A stretch of 49,893 nt of DNA from Spirochaetales bacterium (GTDB lineage: Bacteria > Spirochaetota > JAAYUW01): NCBI GenBank assembly GCA_012797605.1, contig JAAZOT010000018.1, positions 1-49,893 of the forward strand. Direction: 5' to 3'. Positions 34,778-43,992 of the stretch are shown in pieces. A program made the position numbers and the translations under genes. Every line of letters starts with the position of its first letter. Positions within the stretch are counted from its first letter, which is position 1. Below the pieces are notes generated by a model that saw nothing but the letters and a program-made list of their open reading frames with translations, ran no database searches and had not been told where the DNA came from.

Positions 34778-35503
34778 TTATTTTGTTTCTTTATCAGTTA
34801 CAAAGCCTGGTATTTCGTATTTTTTAGATAGGAAATGTAGTAAATAAGAAAAAACTTCAAAAAGTAGAAAGTAAAGAAGTGCACAGACTAAAAAAATTGC
34901 AAAAGGATTTAAGGTTCCAGTTATATCACTTCCTGTTATACTTTGTGTCAACGGTTGATTTAATATATCTCTACCAGCCTTTAAAATTTCGACTAATCCA
35001 ACTGCATATGCAAGAGGAGTATCTTTTAAGACAATGGTAAATTCATTCGTAAATCCAGGTAAAGACAACCTAAGGGCTTGAGGAATTATAATTATCATAA
35101 ATGTCTTTGCTCTGGATAAACCTAATGAAAGACCAGCTTCTGTTTGTTCTGAAGTTATAGATAAAACAGCCCCACGATATATTTGAGCTTGATAAGCCGA
35201 AGATCTTAAACCAAGTGCTAATGCAGCAGATAAAAATGGTCCAAGATTTAAGTATTTACCAAGACCAAAATAAAATATAAAAATTACAATTAGAGGAGGG
35301 GTTCCTTTAAGGACCCATTCATAAGCAAATACAATTTTTTTGGTTATTTTTGAACCATATATTCTTAAAAAAGTTATTATAATACCGATAGCCATTCCAA
35401 TAAATATAGAGGCAAATGTCAAGAGAATAGCTGTTAATGTGGCATTTAATAGAAGAGGCATATTTTTGAATAAAAAGAAAAGATTACTATTAATTTCACT
35501 CAT
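34778..35503 (-). CDS. Polar amino-acid ABC transporter permease (first)
   Basis: A HisM/GlnP-type permease of 241 residues, with about five membrane helices. The conserved GTPPLIVIFIFYFGLG element is followed by SSAYQAQIYRGAVLSI and the EAA loop EAGLSLGLSRAKTFMIIIIPQALR. Longer than the second permease, it has an extra segment near residues 190-205. It starts the downstream part of the operon after the hairpin at 35532-35563. Confidence 0.93.
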   Translation of the reverse strand: MSEINSNLFFLFKNMPLLLNATLTAILLTFASIFIGMAIGIIITFLRIYGSKITKKIVFAYEWVLKGTPPLIVIFIFYFGLGKYLNLGPFLSAALALGLRSSAYQAQIYRGAVLSITSEQTEAGLSLGLSRAKTFMIIIIPQALRLSLPGFTNEFTIVLKDTPLAYAVGLVEILKAGRDILNQPLTQSITGSDITGTLNPFAIFLVCALLYFLLFEVFSYLLHFLSKKYEIPGFVTDKETK

Positions 35504-35531
35504 TGCTAATATTGCCTTTTTTTATTTTAAT

Positions 35532-35563
35532 AAAAAAGCATGAAGGGATTTAACCCTTCATGC
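35532..35563 (-). terminator. Terminator hairpin between binding-protein and permease genes
   Basis: On the minus strand, GCATGAAGGG, a 6-base loop and CCCTTCATGC are followed by a T-run (35532-35537 read in reverse). It sits 24 bases after the binding-protein stop. Partial read-through would keep the binding protein more abundant than the membrane parts, as is common in such operons. Confidence 0.85.
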
Positions 35564-35587
35564 ATAAAAATAATTTAATAAATTAAA

Positions 35588-36334
35588 TTAAAAATATTTT
35601 TTAATTAATTCAAGCCATTCATTTGATTTAAGTAATTCATCAATTATTTTATTAACTTTCTCAACAAGCTTTGAACCTTTTGGGAAAGCAATACCATAAC
35701 TTTCATTACTTTCAATAGTATAAATAACCTTAACTGGTTTTAACTTTTCATATCCTTTTGCAGCTGAATCATCAATGATAACACAATCAACATTACCATT
35801 TAAAAGTTCTTGAACTGCATTAATATTATTGTCAAATCTGATTAACATTGTATCTTTCATTTTTTTTGTTTGAATAAAGTTTTCATCTATATAAGCTTCA
35901 CCAGTAGTACCTCTTTGAACACCAATTTTTAGCTTTGCAAGATCTTCCTCGGAAGTTATTGTCAGCGAAGAATCCTGTTTAACGATGATTGATTGATTGG
36001 CGGTATAATATGGGATAGAAAAATCAACAATTTCTTTTCTTTCATCTGTTATAGTCATAGCAGCTATAACCATATCGAATTTGTTGTTTTGTAGTGAAGG
36101 TATAAGGGAGTCAAAATCTATATCGTTGATTTCAATCTGTTTTCCAAGTTTTGTTGCTACATATCTTGCAATATCCATATCAATACCGAGAAATTGATCT
36201 CCATCTTTATATTCAAAAGGTGGATATTCGGCATTAGTACCAACTTTTAATACGGAAGCTTCTTTTTTACAACCAAAGAAAGCGACTAAAACAAAAAGCA
36301 TTACGAAAAAAACTACTAGAAGTTTGCTTTTCAT
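35588..36334 (-). CDS. Polar amino-acid-binding lipoprotein
   Basis: From ATG 36334 (AAGGAG 8 bases upstream) the protein begins MKSKLLVV, has a hydrophobic core and a lipobox-like AFFGC, and then an SBP_bac_3 domain: VGTNAEYPPFEY, LGIDMDIARYVA, DFDSLIPSLQNNKFDMVIAAMT and FSIPYYTANQSI. The LRxG-like acidic/aromatic residues suggest a polar or basic amino-acid ligand, but the ligand cannot be set from sequence. It opens the ABC operon and is followed by a terminator hairpin. An ORF start at 36370 would add residues ahead of a normal signal peptide. Confidence 0.93.
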   Translation of the reverse strand: MKSKLLVVFFVMLFVLVAFFGCKKEASVLKVGTNAEYPPFEYKDGDQFLGIDMDIARYVATKLGKQIEINDIDFDSLIPSLQNNKFDMVIAAMTITDERKEIVDFSIPYYTANQSIIVKQDSSLTITSEEDLAKLKIGVQRGTTGEAYIDENFIQTKKMKDTMLIRFDNNINAVQELLNGNVDCVIIDDSAAKGYEKLKPVKVIYTIESNESYGIAFPKGSKLVEKVNKIIDELLKSNEWLELIKKYF

Positions 36335-36385
36335 AACTATTTCTCCTTTTTTTATAACTTTGTCGTTCAATTATAAACTAACTAA

Positions 36386-36413
36386 ATTTTAGGGGAAAAA
36401 AAATATTTGTCAA
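36386..36413 (-). promoter_or_regulatory. Promoter of the amino-acid ABC operon
   Basis: On the minus strand TTGACA (36408-36413) and TAAAAT (36386-36391) are spaced by 16 bases, about 50 bases before ATG 36334. The -35 matches consensus exactly. Confidence 0.65.
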
Positions 36414-36571
36414 ATATATTAAAGAATTAAAATAAATTAAAAATCTTAAAAATTAATTAAGTAAAAATATGTTGTGTAAAAAGATAAAATCAACTTGAAA
36501 AATTCCTTTACATTAAAATTTGGTATGTTAATCAAAAGAAGCAGGTACAAATAGAAAGGAGAGGTAAAATA

Positions 36572-37906
36572 ATGGCAAAGAAAAAAATTATTATAATGGG
36601 TGCTGCAGGGCGAGATTTTCATAATTTTAATGTTCTTTATCGAGATAATGCTGATTATGAAGTGGTATGTTTTACTGCAACCCAAATTCCAGATATAGCT
36701 GGAAGAAAGTACCCAGCTTCTTTGGCTGGTAAACTTTATCCCAATGGGATTCCTATCGAAGATGAAAAAGACCTTATCGAACTTGTTAAAAAACACAATA
36801 TCGATGAAGTTGTTTTTTCTTATTCAGATGTTCAACATGAATATGTAATGCATCATGCTTCAAGAGTTATGGCAGCAGGTGCGGATTTTAAGGTTGTCGG
36901 TTCAAGAACAACTATGTTAAAATCCACAAAACCAGTTATTGCTGTTTGTGCTGTTAGAACAGGATGTGGTAAATCCCAAACTACAAGAGCTGTTGCAAAT
37001 TTATTGAAAAAAATGGGTAAAAAGGTTGTTGCTGTTAGGCATCCTATGCCTTATGGTGATCTTGAAAAACAGAAAGTTCAAAGATTCGCTTCAATTGATG
37101 ATCTTCAAAAACATAATTGTACAATTGAAGAAATGGAAGAATACGAACCTCATATCTCAAGAGGCAATGTTATCTACGCTGGTGTAGACTATGAAGCTAT
37201 TTTAAGAGCAGCTGAAAATGATCCAGCTGGTTGTGATGTCATTTTATGGGATGGTGGAAACAATGATATGCCTTTTTACAAACCAGATTTACATATAACT
37301 GTAGTTGATCCACATAGACCAGGTCACGAATTTAAGTATTACCCAGGTGAAACAAACCTTTATATGGCAGATGTAATTGTAATCAACAAGATAGACTCTG
37401 CTTCAAATGAAAATATACAGATAGTAAGAAAAAATATTCAAGCAGCTAATCCAAAAGCTATAGTTGTTGATGCAGCTTCACCAATATTTATTGATAATTG
37501 GCAAGAAATAAAAGGCAAAAGAGTACTAGTAGTTGAAGACGGTCCTACTCTTACTCACGGTGAGATGACTTATGGTGCTGGAGTTGTTGCTGCTCAGAAG
37601 TTTGGTGCCGCTTCTTTAGTTGATCCAAGACCTTGGGTTGTTGGTAAAATAGAAGAAACATATAAAAAATATCCATATATCGGAACACTTCTTCCAGCTA
37701 TGGGTTATTCAGAAGCTCAGATTAAAGACCTTGAAACAACTATAAATAAAGTTGACTGTGATGCTGTTATTATCGCTACACCAATAGATTTAACAAGAAT
37801 TGTCAAAATTAAAAAGCCAGCTTATAGAGTTATTTATGAACTTCAAGAGATTGGCAAACCAGATTTAACAGATGTTTTAACCGATTTTGTTAAGAATATT
37901 AAGTAG
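36572..37906 (+). CDS. Cyclic 2,3-diphosphoglycerate synthetase-like GTPase
   Basis: The 444-residue protein has the family start IIIMGAAGRDFHNFN, the YPNGIPI segment, and a P-loop GCGKSQ (Gly131-Gln136 region) in AVRTGCGKSQTTR. Other family blocks are VRHPMPYGDL, EMEEYEPHI, DVILWDGGNND and PGETNLYMADVIVINKID. Named for the methanogen enzyme that makes cyclic 2,3-diphosphoglycerate, the family also occurs in many fermentative bacteria where the product is unproven. A strong GGAGAGG ribosome binding site precedes the ATG, and a strong terminator follows, so it looks like a well-expressed single gene. The function is probable by family only. Confidence 0.85.
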   Translation: MAKKKIIIMGAAGRDFHNFNVLYRDNADYEVVCFTATQIPDIAGRKYPASLAGKLYPNGIPIEDEKDLIELVKKHNIDEVVFSYSDVQHEYVMHHASRVMAAGADFKVVGSRTTMLKSTKPVIAVCAVRTGCGKSQTTRAVANLLKKMGKKVVAVRHPMPYGDLEKQKVQRFASIDDLQKHNCTIEEMEEYEPHISRGNVIYAGVDYEAILRAAENDPAGCDVILWDGGNNDMPFYKPDLHITVVDPHRPGHEFKYYPGETNLYMADVIVINKIDSASNENIQIVRKNIQAANPKAIVVDAASPIFIDNWQEIKGKRVLVVEDGPTLTHGEMTYGAGVVAAQKFGAASLVDPRPWVVGKIEETYKKYPYIGTLLPAMGYSEAQIKDLETTINKVDCDAVIIATPIDLTRIVKIKKPAYRVIYELQEIGKPDLTDVLTDFVKNIK

Positions 37907-37923
37907 TATTTATTATTTTTATT

Positions 37924-37971
37924 AAAAAAAAGAGGGTTATCTCTTACTCAAGAGATAACCCTCTTTTTTTT
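37924..37971. terminator. Bidirectional rho-independent terminator
   Basis: An A-run plus GAGGGTTATCTCTT, the loop ACTC, and the exact complement followed by a T-run give a 22-base perfect stem with A/T tails. It stops the GTPase transcript and also the converging M23-peptidase transcript. Confidence 0.93.
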
Positions 37972-37985
37972 GACAAATAAAAATT

Positions 37986-39059
37986 CTAATGAAAAAGGAT
38001 ATTTCTTAATTCATAGCAAGTCAAAAACCTATCTTTAAGAATATCAAAAATTTCAAAATGCAGATGCTTACCATGACCAAACTTTCTAGCATTAAGTCCA
38101 GTATTGCCACCCAGACCTATTGGCTCACCAGCCTTTATTATCTGCCCTTTTACAACATTTACTTCATAAAGATGAAAATAGGAAATAAATCTTTTTCCTA
38201 TAGTATCATAGATAATAACACCATTGCCACTTTTAGGGGATATCCCACCACCTTTATATGATTCAAAAGTAGTACCCCCAACCCAACCATTTTCAGCTAC
38301 GACAACTACCCCTGATGTAAATGAATAAATCTGAGGACCAATTTCTTCTCCATTTACTTTGTTTACTTTTTTAAAGAAGATATCAATAGCATTTTGATGG
38401 TTATATTTTAATTCTTTGATTGGAGGAACAATAAAATCTTTTTGTCTCATAATTTTTGAATTTGTTTTGTTGTAAGCTCTATCATCTTTGAAGGTATTAA
38501 AATAATATGTTAAAAGTTCGAAAAAGTGATCTTTGATAGGATAATATATTTTTCTAAAATATATAAAATCTTTGTAAAAATCTGATGAAAGGTTATCTCC
38601 ATAAGCATTTGATATTACAGATTTAGCAAAAGTATCGGTATATAATATGGAAAGGATTATTTGATAAGATGGTAGTATTGCATCGAAAACTTCTTCCTTA
38701 TAAATTAAATTTTGATTTAAAAGGATTTTTATATTTTCAAATAAAATTTGTCTTTGTGGGTAATCAAGATTTGAAAACTCTATTGGATTTAACTTGGATA
38801 TTATATCAATTTTGCTTTTAATTTTAAATACAATATTTGTTATCTCTTGATTATCATCAATAGGTTTAGGATTATTTTGAGAAAATCTATAAGTATTGTT
38901 TTTACTCTCAGAAAAAAAATTGCTTATATCTGATATCTCACTATCTGCACCTTTGCTGGAGAAATAACTTAAGGCAACAAAAACTGAAATAGAAGAGAAA
39001 AAACAGATTAAGACAATTAAAAAAGCTATGTAAAAATTAGCTATTCTTTTATTCTTCAA
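37986..39059 (-). CDS. Membrane-anchored M23-family peptidase-like protein
   Basis: One N-terminal membrane helix (about 8-32) is followed by a 170-residue helical region, then an M23/LytM domain (about 215-357). Metal-site candidates are His221 and Asp226 (HQNAID, spaced by four residues rather than three), and the HLH pair in GKHLHFE (His332, His334). The [12 protein letters not shown] and SYFHL elements also match. It would cut or bind peptidoglycan peptide bridges in the envelope. The start overlaps the end of the chemoreceptor gene by 11 bases. Because the first metal motif is offset, an inactive scaffold role is possible. Confidence 0.82.
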   Translation of the reverse strand: MKNKRIANFYIAFLIVLICFFSSISVFVALSYFSSKGADSEISDISNFFSESKNNTYRFSQNNPKPIDDNQEITNIVFKIKSKIDIISKLNPIEFSNLDYPQRQILFENIKILLNQNLIYKEEVFDAILPSYQIILSILYTDTFAKSVISNAYGDNLSSDFYKDFIYFRKIYYPIKDHFFELLTYYFNTFKDDRAYNKTNSKIMRQKDFIVPPIKELKYNHQNAIDIFFKKVNKVNGEEIGPQIYSFTSGVVVVAENGWVGGTTFESYKGGGISPKSGNGVIIYDTIGKRFISYFHLYEVNVVKGQIIKAGEPIGLGGNTGLNARKFGHGKHLHFEIFDILKDRFLTCYELRNILFH

Positions 39060-41253
39060 TTCTTTGAATTCCTTTTTCTTCGATTTCTAAATTTTTTGTT
39101 TCTGGTAGAGATTCAAATCTTTCAGTTTTTGATAATTTATTTTTTTTATTTTCTTCACTAAGATCATCTTCTTTAACTATAAATTTATCTGTTAGTTCTA
39201 ATAATGAAGACACATCTGCTTTTGTCATGTTTGCAAGTTTAATGACATTTGATACTGCTTTATTTATTTCAGCAGCAGCAGAAAAGATTTCTTCATTTCC
39301 ATTTTTAACATTATAGGAGATCTGATTTAGTTTTTTAATTGCAGCTAATATTTCATTATTTCCAGCTTTCATTTCAGCCGAACTATTTTTTACAGAAGAG
39401 GTTATTTGATTCATTTTTCTCAAAGCTTCAAGTATCTGTTTACTACCTTCTTTTTGTTCATTCATAGATAATTTTATATCTTCTGCCATTTTATTTACAG
39501 AAACAATCTTATCTAATATAGTGTTAAACGCTTCAGAAGTTTCTTTAGAAGTGTTTGCAACTTTGTCAATAGCTGTCTTGATTTGATTTAAGTTTTGAGT
39601 AATTGTTTTTGATTGAGAAGCTGTCTGTTCTGAAAGTTTTCTAATCTCATCAGCAACAACAGCGAAGCCTTTTCCAAATTCACCAGCATGAGCAGCTTCA
39701 ATTGCGGCATTCATGGCAAGAAGATTTGTTTTGTCAGCTATTGACATAATTAAGGAAGTAGTAGATATGAGATTTTCAGACATCCTTGATATCTCTTTTA
39801 TTGTTACAAAGACATCATCCAATCTTTTCTTCCCATCATTGGAAACCTGTAAAAGTTCTTCTGTGCTTTTACCTGTGTTTTCTGCATTTGCTGCAACAGA
39901 TGCGATGTTCGACACCATCTCTTCTATAGCAGAAGATGATTCATTTATATTTGCTGCTTGATCTTCTATAACCTGATTCAAACTATCTATAGATCTTGTG
40001 AGTTGTTCTACAGCAGCAGATGTTTGGGTAACTGAGGCAACCTGATCATCGATCTGATGTTTTGAACTTTCAATATTTTTATTTATTTCATAAATCGCAG
40101 CAGCAGTTTCCTCCATATTGCTTGCAAGATTTAAACTTATTTCATTTAACTCGACTGCCTTAAATTTGACATTTCTTATTATGATATTAAATGATTGAAT
40201 TAAATTATTTAACTGTTTAGCAATATGACCAACTTCATCTTTTGTTCTAACATGAAAAACAGCCCTTAAATCTCCGGAAGTAAGTTGTTTAATAGGGCTT
40301 ATAAGATTGATTATATGTTTTATTACTACAGTATTTGTAAAAATTATAGTTATAATTATGATTATTACTAAAGATAAAAGTAGAGATAATATGATATTAT
40401 TTGTAAATACTCTTGAAAGACTTAATATTGCTTTTCTTGAATCCATTACTGTAGCATATATTGGCCAATTGTTAAATTTATTAAATGCTAAAAATTTAAT
40501 TTCATTATTAAAAATATACTCTATAATACCATTCTTGTCTTTGGAATTAAGCATCTTTTGCATAAAATCATAGTTTGCTAAAGAAGTTAATACAAGCGTT
40601 CTATCTTTATGAAATAGATTTATGCCATTTTCATCATTTAAAGCCATACTACCACTTACACCAAAAGTCCTGGAACCTATCAAATTTTCACAGATCTTTG
40701 TAAGAGAAAGTTCAGCATATATATAATATATTCCATCATTTTCAATATTTAATTGAATTGTGATTGGAATAATAACAGAATCATTAATGGCAGATTTTGT
40801 TGGGTTTTTCCATATCTTAATTTCAGCTTTATTCTTAATTAAATCAGAAAAGATTGGAAGATCATTCATCTTGATATTTTTCGTATAATTTGATGCAATA
40901 GATTCAAATGAAGGCGAAAAAATTGATACATCTTCAATATAGGAGGATTGGAGAGATTTATTTGTTATGAATCGAGTAAGTTCAAATGTGTTTTTGGAAG
41001 ATATTAGAAATGAAATTTTACTATCATTAAAAAGATTTATTATATTTTTAGATTCTAAGTCAAAAATTTGTTCAAGAAAATTACTTGTTGTTATTACTTC
41101 TTTTTCTAAATCTTCTACATTATTTTTTATTTCATTTTTAGATATGAAAAAATTTAATAGGATTACAATTAAAGCAAAGATTAATAGTAAGATAAATGCT
41201 ATTCCAAAACTCATCTTCATAGCCAAAGAAGAGTATTCCTTCTTTTTAGACAT
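39049..41253 (-). CDS. Methyl-accepting chemotaxis protein
   Basis: The 734-residue receptor has a first membrane helix (about 14-36), an extracytoplasmic ligand domain of dCACHE type (about 37-285), a second helix (about 288-312), a HAMP domain with [12 protein letters not shown], and a long signalling coiled coil. The hairpin tip [19 protein letters not shown] is intact, followed by [17 protein letters not shown]. The C-terminus has a charged tail. It implies a chemotaxis system and probably motility. A plausible promoter lies upstream at 41354-41381. Confidence 0.95.
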   Translation of the reverse strand: MSKKKEYSSLAMKMSFGIAFILLLIFALIVILLNFFISKNEIKNNVEDLEKEVITTSNFLEQIFDLESKNIINLFNDSKISFLISSKNTFELTRFITNKSLQSSYIEDVSIFSPSFESIASNYTKNIKMNDLPIFSDLIKNKAEIKIWKNPTKSAINDSVIIPITIQLNIENDGIYYIYAELSLTKICENLIGSRTFGVSGSMALNDENGINLFHKDRTLVLTSLANYDFMQKMLNSKDKNGIIEYIFNNEIKFLAFNKFNNWPIYATVMDSRKAILSLSRVFTNNIILSLLLSLVIIIIITIIFTNTVVIKHIINLISPIKQLTSGDLRAVFHVRTKDEVGHIAKQLNNLIQSFNIIIRNVKFKAVELNEISLNLASNMEETAAAIYEINKNIESSKHQIDDQVASVTQTSAAVEQLTRSIDSLNQVIEDQAANINESSSAIEEMVSNIASVAANAENTGKSTEELLQVSNDGKKRLDDVFVTIKEISRMSENLISTTSLIMSIADKTNLLAMNAAIEAAHAGEFGKGFAVVADEIRKLSEQTASQSKTITQNLNQIKTAIDKVANTSKETSEAFNTILDKIVSVNKMAEDIKLSMNEQKEGSKQILEALRKMNQITSSVKNSSAEMKAGNNEILAAIKKLNQISYNVKNGNEEIFSAAAEINKAVSNVIKLANMTKADVSSLLELTDKFIVKEDDLSEENKKNKLSKTERFESLPETKNLEIEEKGIQRIEE

Positions 41254-41353
41254 TTTTTTCTCCTGAAAATCATATTGAAATTATTTGTTTTTTCTAATAC
41301 ATTAGTTCAAAATAAAATATTATGATTTTTTTTTATCTGCATTTCTTGTCTTA

Positions 41354-41381
41354 TTTATAAAATATATTACTTTTTTTTCAA
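41354..41381 (-). promoter_or_regulatory. Putative promoter for the chemoreceptor
   Basis: On the minus strand TTGAAA (41376-41381) and TATAAA (41354-41359) are 16 bases apart, about 100 bases before the ATG. A motility-sigma (sigma-28) promoter was looked for and not seen. The AT-rich background limits certainty. Confidence 0.4.
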
Positions 41382-41469
41382 CTTAATAAGAATATCGAAA
41401 TTTGAATTAAAATAATAAAATATTTGCAAAAATAGATGCTATGGTAACCTTTTTAAGAAGGAGTTTTTA

Positions 41470-41796
41470 ATGGATGAAAATTTGATGAAAAAATTATCCT
41501 TTTTATGTAGAGTAAGTAAAATAGATAAGAATCTTGAAAATGATTTTGAAATGATACTAAACTTTGTGAACAAAATTTCAAATTTTAACGATTTCAACAC
41601 TGATTTTGAAAAATTCGATGATAAAACTCCAGTTTTATCTAAAAAATTACGAGAAGATGCCAATAAGAATTTTATTGAAAGTAAAAATATTATAAAGAAT
41701 TTTTCAAATGAGGAAGATCAATTTTGTGTTGTGCCTATTGTTATTGAAAAGGAAAAATTGAATGAAGAAAATAATGAAGAGGAAAGACACATATGA
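41470..41796 (+). CDS. gatC: Asp/Glu-tRNA(Asn/Gln) amidotransferase subunit C
   Basis: The small GatC subunit stabilises GatA and GatB. The 108-residue protein begins with a helix (MKKLSFLCRVSKI), then DFEMILNFVNKISNFNDFNTD and the FDDKTPVLSKKLREDAN segment, which matches the family's DVLREDE block, with a C-terminal PIVIEKE. GAAGGAG lies before the ATG. Its last 4 bases overlap gatA (ATGA). gatB is not in the window. Confidence 0.88.
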   Translation: MDENLMKKLSFLCRVSKIDKNLENDFEMILNFVNKISNFNDFNTDFEKFDDKTPVLSKKLREDANKNFIESKNIIKNFSNEEDQFCVVPIVIEKEKLNEENNEEERHI

Positions 41797-43301
41797 TAAA
41801 TGTTGAACCATTAAGAAAATCTTATCTTTTAGAAAATGAACTTGCGCAATCAAGAGAAAAATATAATGAAGCAATTAAAAATAATAATATTTATTTTGCC
41901 TTTTTGCATGAAAATGAAAAAGAAATAAAAGATCTTTCAAATGAAGAAAATTTAAATTTGATAAAAACTTCGAATTTTTTGAAAAACATGCCTGTTATGA
42001 TTAAAGATAACATAGCAGTGAAAGGACTAAAGAACAGCTGTGCTTCAAGAGTATTGGATAAGTATGTTGCTACTTATGATGCAGATGTTGTAAGATTTTT
42101 AAAAGAAAAGGGTGCTAAAATATTAGCAAAAACAAATATGGATGAATTTGCAATGGGGAGTACTACTGAAAACTCCTCATTTGGTCCAACTAAAAATCCT
42201 CTTAATGTAGAATATATTCCAGGCGGCTCATCTGGTGGAAGTGCAGCTGCTGTTAGTTGCGGGATGGTTCCAATTGCACTTGGTTCAGATACAGGAGGAT
42301 CTGTTCGTCAACCAGCAAGTCTTTGTGGGATTTATGGTTTTAAGCCAACTTGGGGATCAGTTTCAAGATGGGGTCTTGTCGCATTTGCCTCTTCACTTGA
42401 TGTAATAGGGATACTCTCGGCTAATTTTTTAGATCTTCTTTTCATCTTTGATATAATTGCTTGCAAAACTTCAAATGATATGACCAGTATTACTATTGAA
42501 AGGACAGATTTTTTTAATAATCTTAAAGAAATTTTTCTTGAAGAAACTGAAAATCTAATCAAAAAAGAAAAGATCATAAATAAAATTAAAAACGAGGAAT
42601 TTGGGCAAAAAAAGATAGGAATTATTAAAGGTATTGAAAAATTCATTTCTTGTGAAGATACAAAAAAAATATATTTTGAACAGATTAATAGTTTAAAAAA
42701 AGAGGGAAACGAAATTTTAGAGATAGATTTTCCAGTTCCAATTGACTTACCACTTTCAACATATTATATAATTGCACCAGCAGAGGCATCATCCAATCTT
42801 GCTAGATACGATGGCATTAGATATGGTAAAAAACTAGTTGATAGAAATAAAATAAATAATACTGATCTTTTCGATTCTGTTGCAGATCTTAGATATGAGA
42901 ATTTTGGTAAAGAAGTTTTAAGAAGAATTACAATTGGAAATTATGTTTTATCTTCAGGATATCAGGATAAGTACTATTCAAAAGCCCAGAAAATAAGGAA
43001 ATATTTGGTCTATAAGTTTAACAATCTTTTTAATGATATAGATTTACTTTTGACTCCTACAACACCATCGTATCTTAAGAAAATTGGTGAAAAGATAAGA
43101 CCAATAGATGAATATAGTGCAGATATATTTACTGTTACTGCAAATATTATCGGTGCTCCAGCTATATCTATTCCATGTGGATATAATAGTAAAAATGGAG
43201 TTGGTATAGGAATGCATTATATGGCAAAACCAGAAAAAGATTTTTCATTGTTAACCTCTATGATTTCGCTATATAAAGAAAAAATCTTAAGCAGTATTTA
43301 A
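41793..43301 (+). CDS. gatA: Asp/Glu-tRNA(Asn/Gln) amidotransferase subunit A
   Basis: GatA is the amidase that supplies ammonia to turn Asp-tRNA-Asn or Glu-tRNA-Gln into the amide. The amidase-signature triad is visible: Lys in MIKDN (about 70), cis-Ser and Ser in PGGSSGGSAAAVS and the GSDTGGSVRQPAS block (about 145-180). The 502-residue length is normal, with a middle insertion at about 225-270 that is richer in Lys and Glu than in typical GatA. It overlaps gatC and probably shares its transcript. tRNA-Asn is encoded elsewhere in this window. Confidence 0.95.
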   Translation: MINVEPLRKSYLLENELAQSREKYNEAIKNNNIYFAFLHENEKEIKDLSNEENLNLIKTSNFLKNMPVMIKDNIAVKGLKNSCASRVLDKYVATYDADVVRFLKEKGAKILAKTNMDEFAMGSTTENSSFGPTKNPLNVEYIPGGSSGGSAAAVSCGMVPIALGSDTGGSVRQPASLCGIYGFKPTWGSVSRWGLVAFASSLDVIGILSANFLDLLFIFDIIACKTSNDMTSITIERTDFFNNLKEIFLEETENLIKKEKIINKIKNEEFGQKKIGIIKGIEKFISCEDTKKIYFEQINSLKKEGNEILEIDFPVPIDLPLSTYYIIAPAEASSNLARYDGIRYGKKLVDRNKINNTDLFDSVADLRYENFGKEVLRRITIGNYVLSSGYQDKYYSKAQKIRKYLVYKFNNLFNDIDLLLTPTTPSYLKKIGEKIRPIDEYSADIFTVTANIIGAPAISIPCGYNSKNGVGIGMHYMAKPEKDFSLLTSMISLYKEKILSSI

Positions 43302-43399
43302 ATCATTTTAAGTGGTACTTGATTAAGTTGAATATATTAAATTGATAAATGGTAATGACTAAAATAGAAGAAGAAAGATAATAAAATAAGAGATATTGA

Positions 43400-43951
43400 A
43401 TGAAAGAGGGAATTAGAATAATCGGAGGAAATTTTAAGGGAAGAAAAATATTGGTACCCAATACAGACCTAAGACCTACAATCAGTATCGTTAAAGAAGC
43501 GGTGTTTGATATACTTGATACAAAAATAGTTGGTTCTGTTGTTTTAGATCTTTTTGCAGGAAGTGGCAATTATGGGATAGAAGCTTTTTCAAGAGGGGCT
43601 AAAAAGGTTGATTTTGTTGATAAGGACAATAGATCTTGCAAAACTATTAAAGAAAATTTAAAGGAATTTGGTTTAAAAGCAAATGTATTTTCTCTTGATT
43701 TCAGAAGGTTTTTAAGATCTTGGAACTACTGTTATGATTTTATTTTTGCATCTCCTCCATATTTTTTAGGTTTTGAAAATGATATATTAAGTTACATACA
43801 TAAATACAATAGACTAAAAGATGATGGGTTATTGTTCCTTCAAATCTTTAAAAAAATTGATCCTGATTTATCTAATTTTTTAGTTTTAGATGAAAGAAGA
43901 TATGGAATAACAAAATTATTTATCCTTAAAAATAAAGTTGATGAAACCTAA
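43400..43951 (+). CDS. rsmD: 16S rRNA (guanine966-N2)-methyltransferase-like protein
   Basis: RsmD methylates G966 of 16S rRNA. It shows RIIGGNFKGRKI at the N-terminus, the TISIVKEAVFDIL helix, the SAM-binding DLFAGSGNYGIEAFSRGA (about 54-71) and the catalytic motif. That motif reads ASPPYF rather than the usual DPPY, a single changed residue in the motif IV tetrapeptide. Length 183 is normal. Start ATG 43400 has only a weak AGAG upstream. It lies between gatA and a CitG-like gene. Confidence 0.88.
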   Translation: MKEGIRIIGGNFKGRKILVPNTDLRPTISIVKEAVFDILDTKIVGSVVLDLFAGSGNYGIEAFSRGAKKVDFVDKDNRSCKTIKENLKEFGLKANVFSLDFRRFLRSWNYCYDFIFASPPYFLGFENDILSYIHKYNRLKDDGLLFLQIFKKIDPDLSNFLVLDERRYGITKLFILKNKVDET

Positions 43952-43992
43952 AAATAAATTTTAAGAAAAAGAAAAAAAGAAAAGGGAAATTT

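Noticed and set aside
40967-41266. A 99-codon plus-strand frame opposite the chemoreceptor start
   Set aside because: It is antisense to the receptor's membrane and ligand region and its Lys/Ile-rich product matches nothing; it is a shadow frame.
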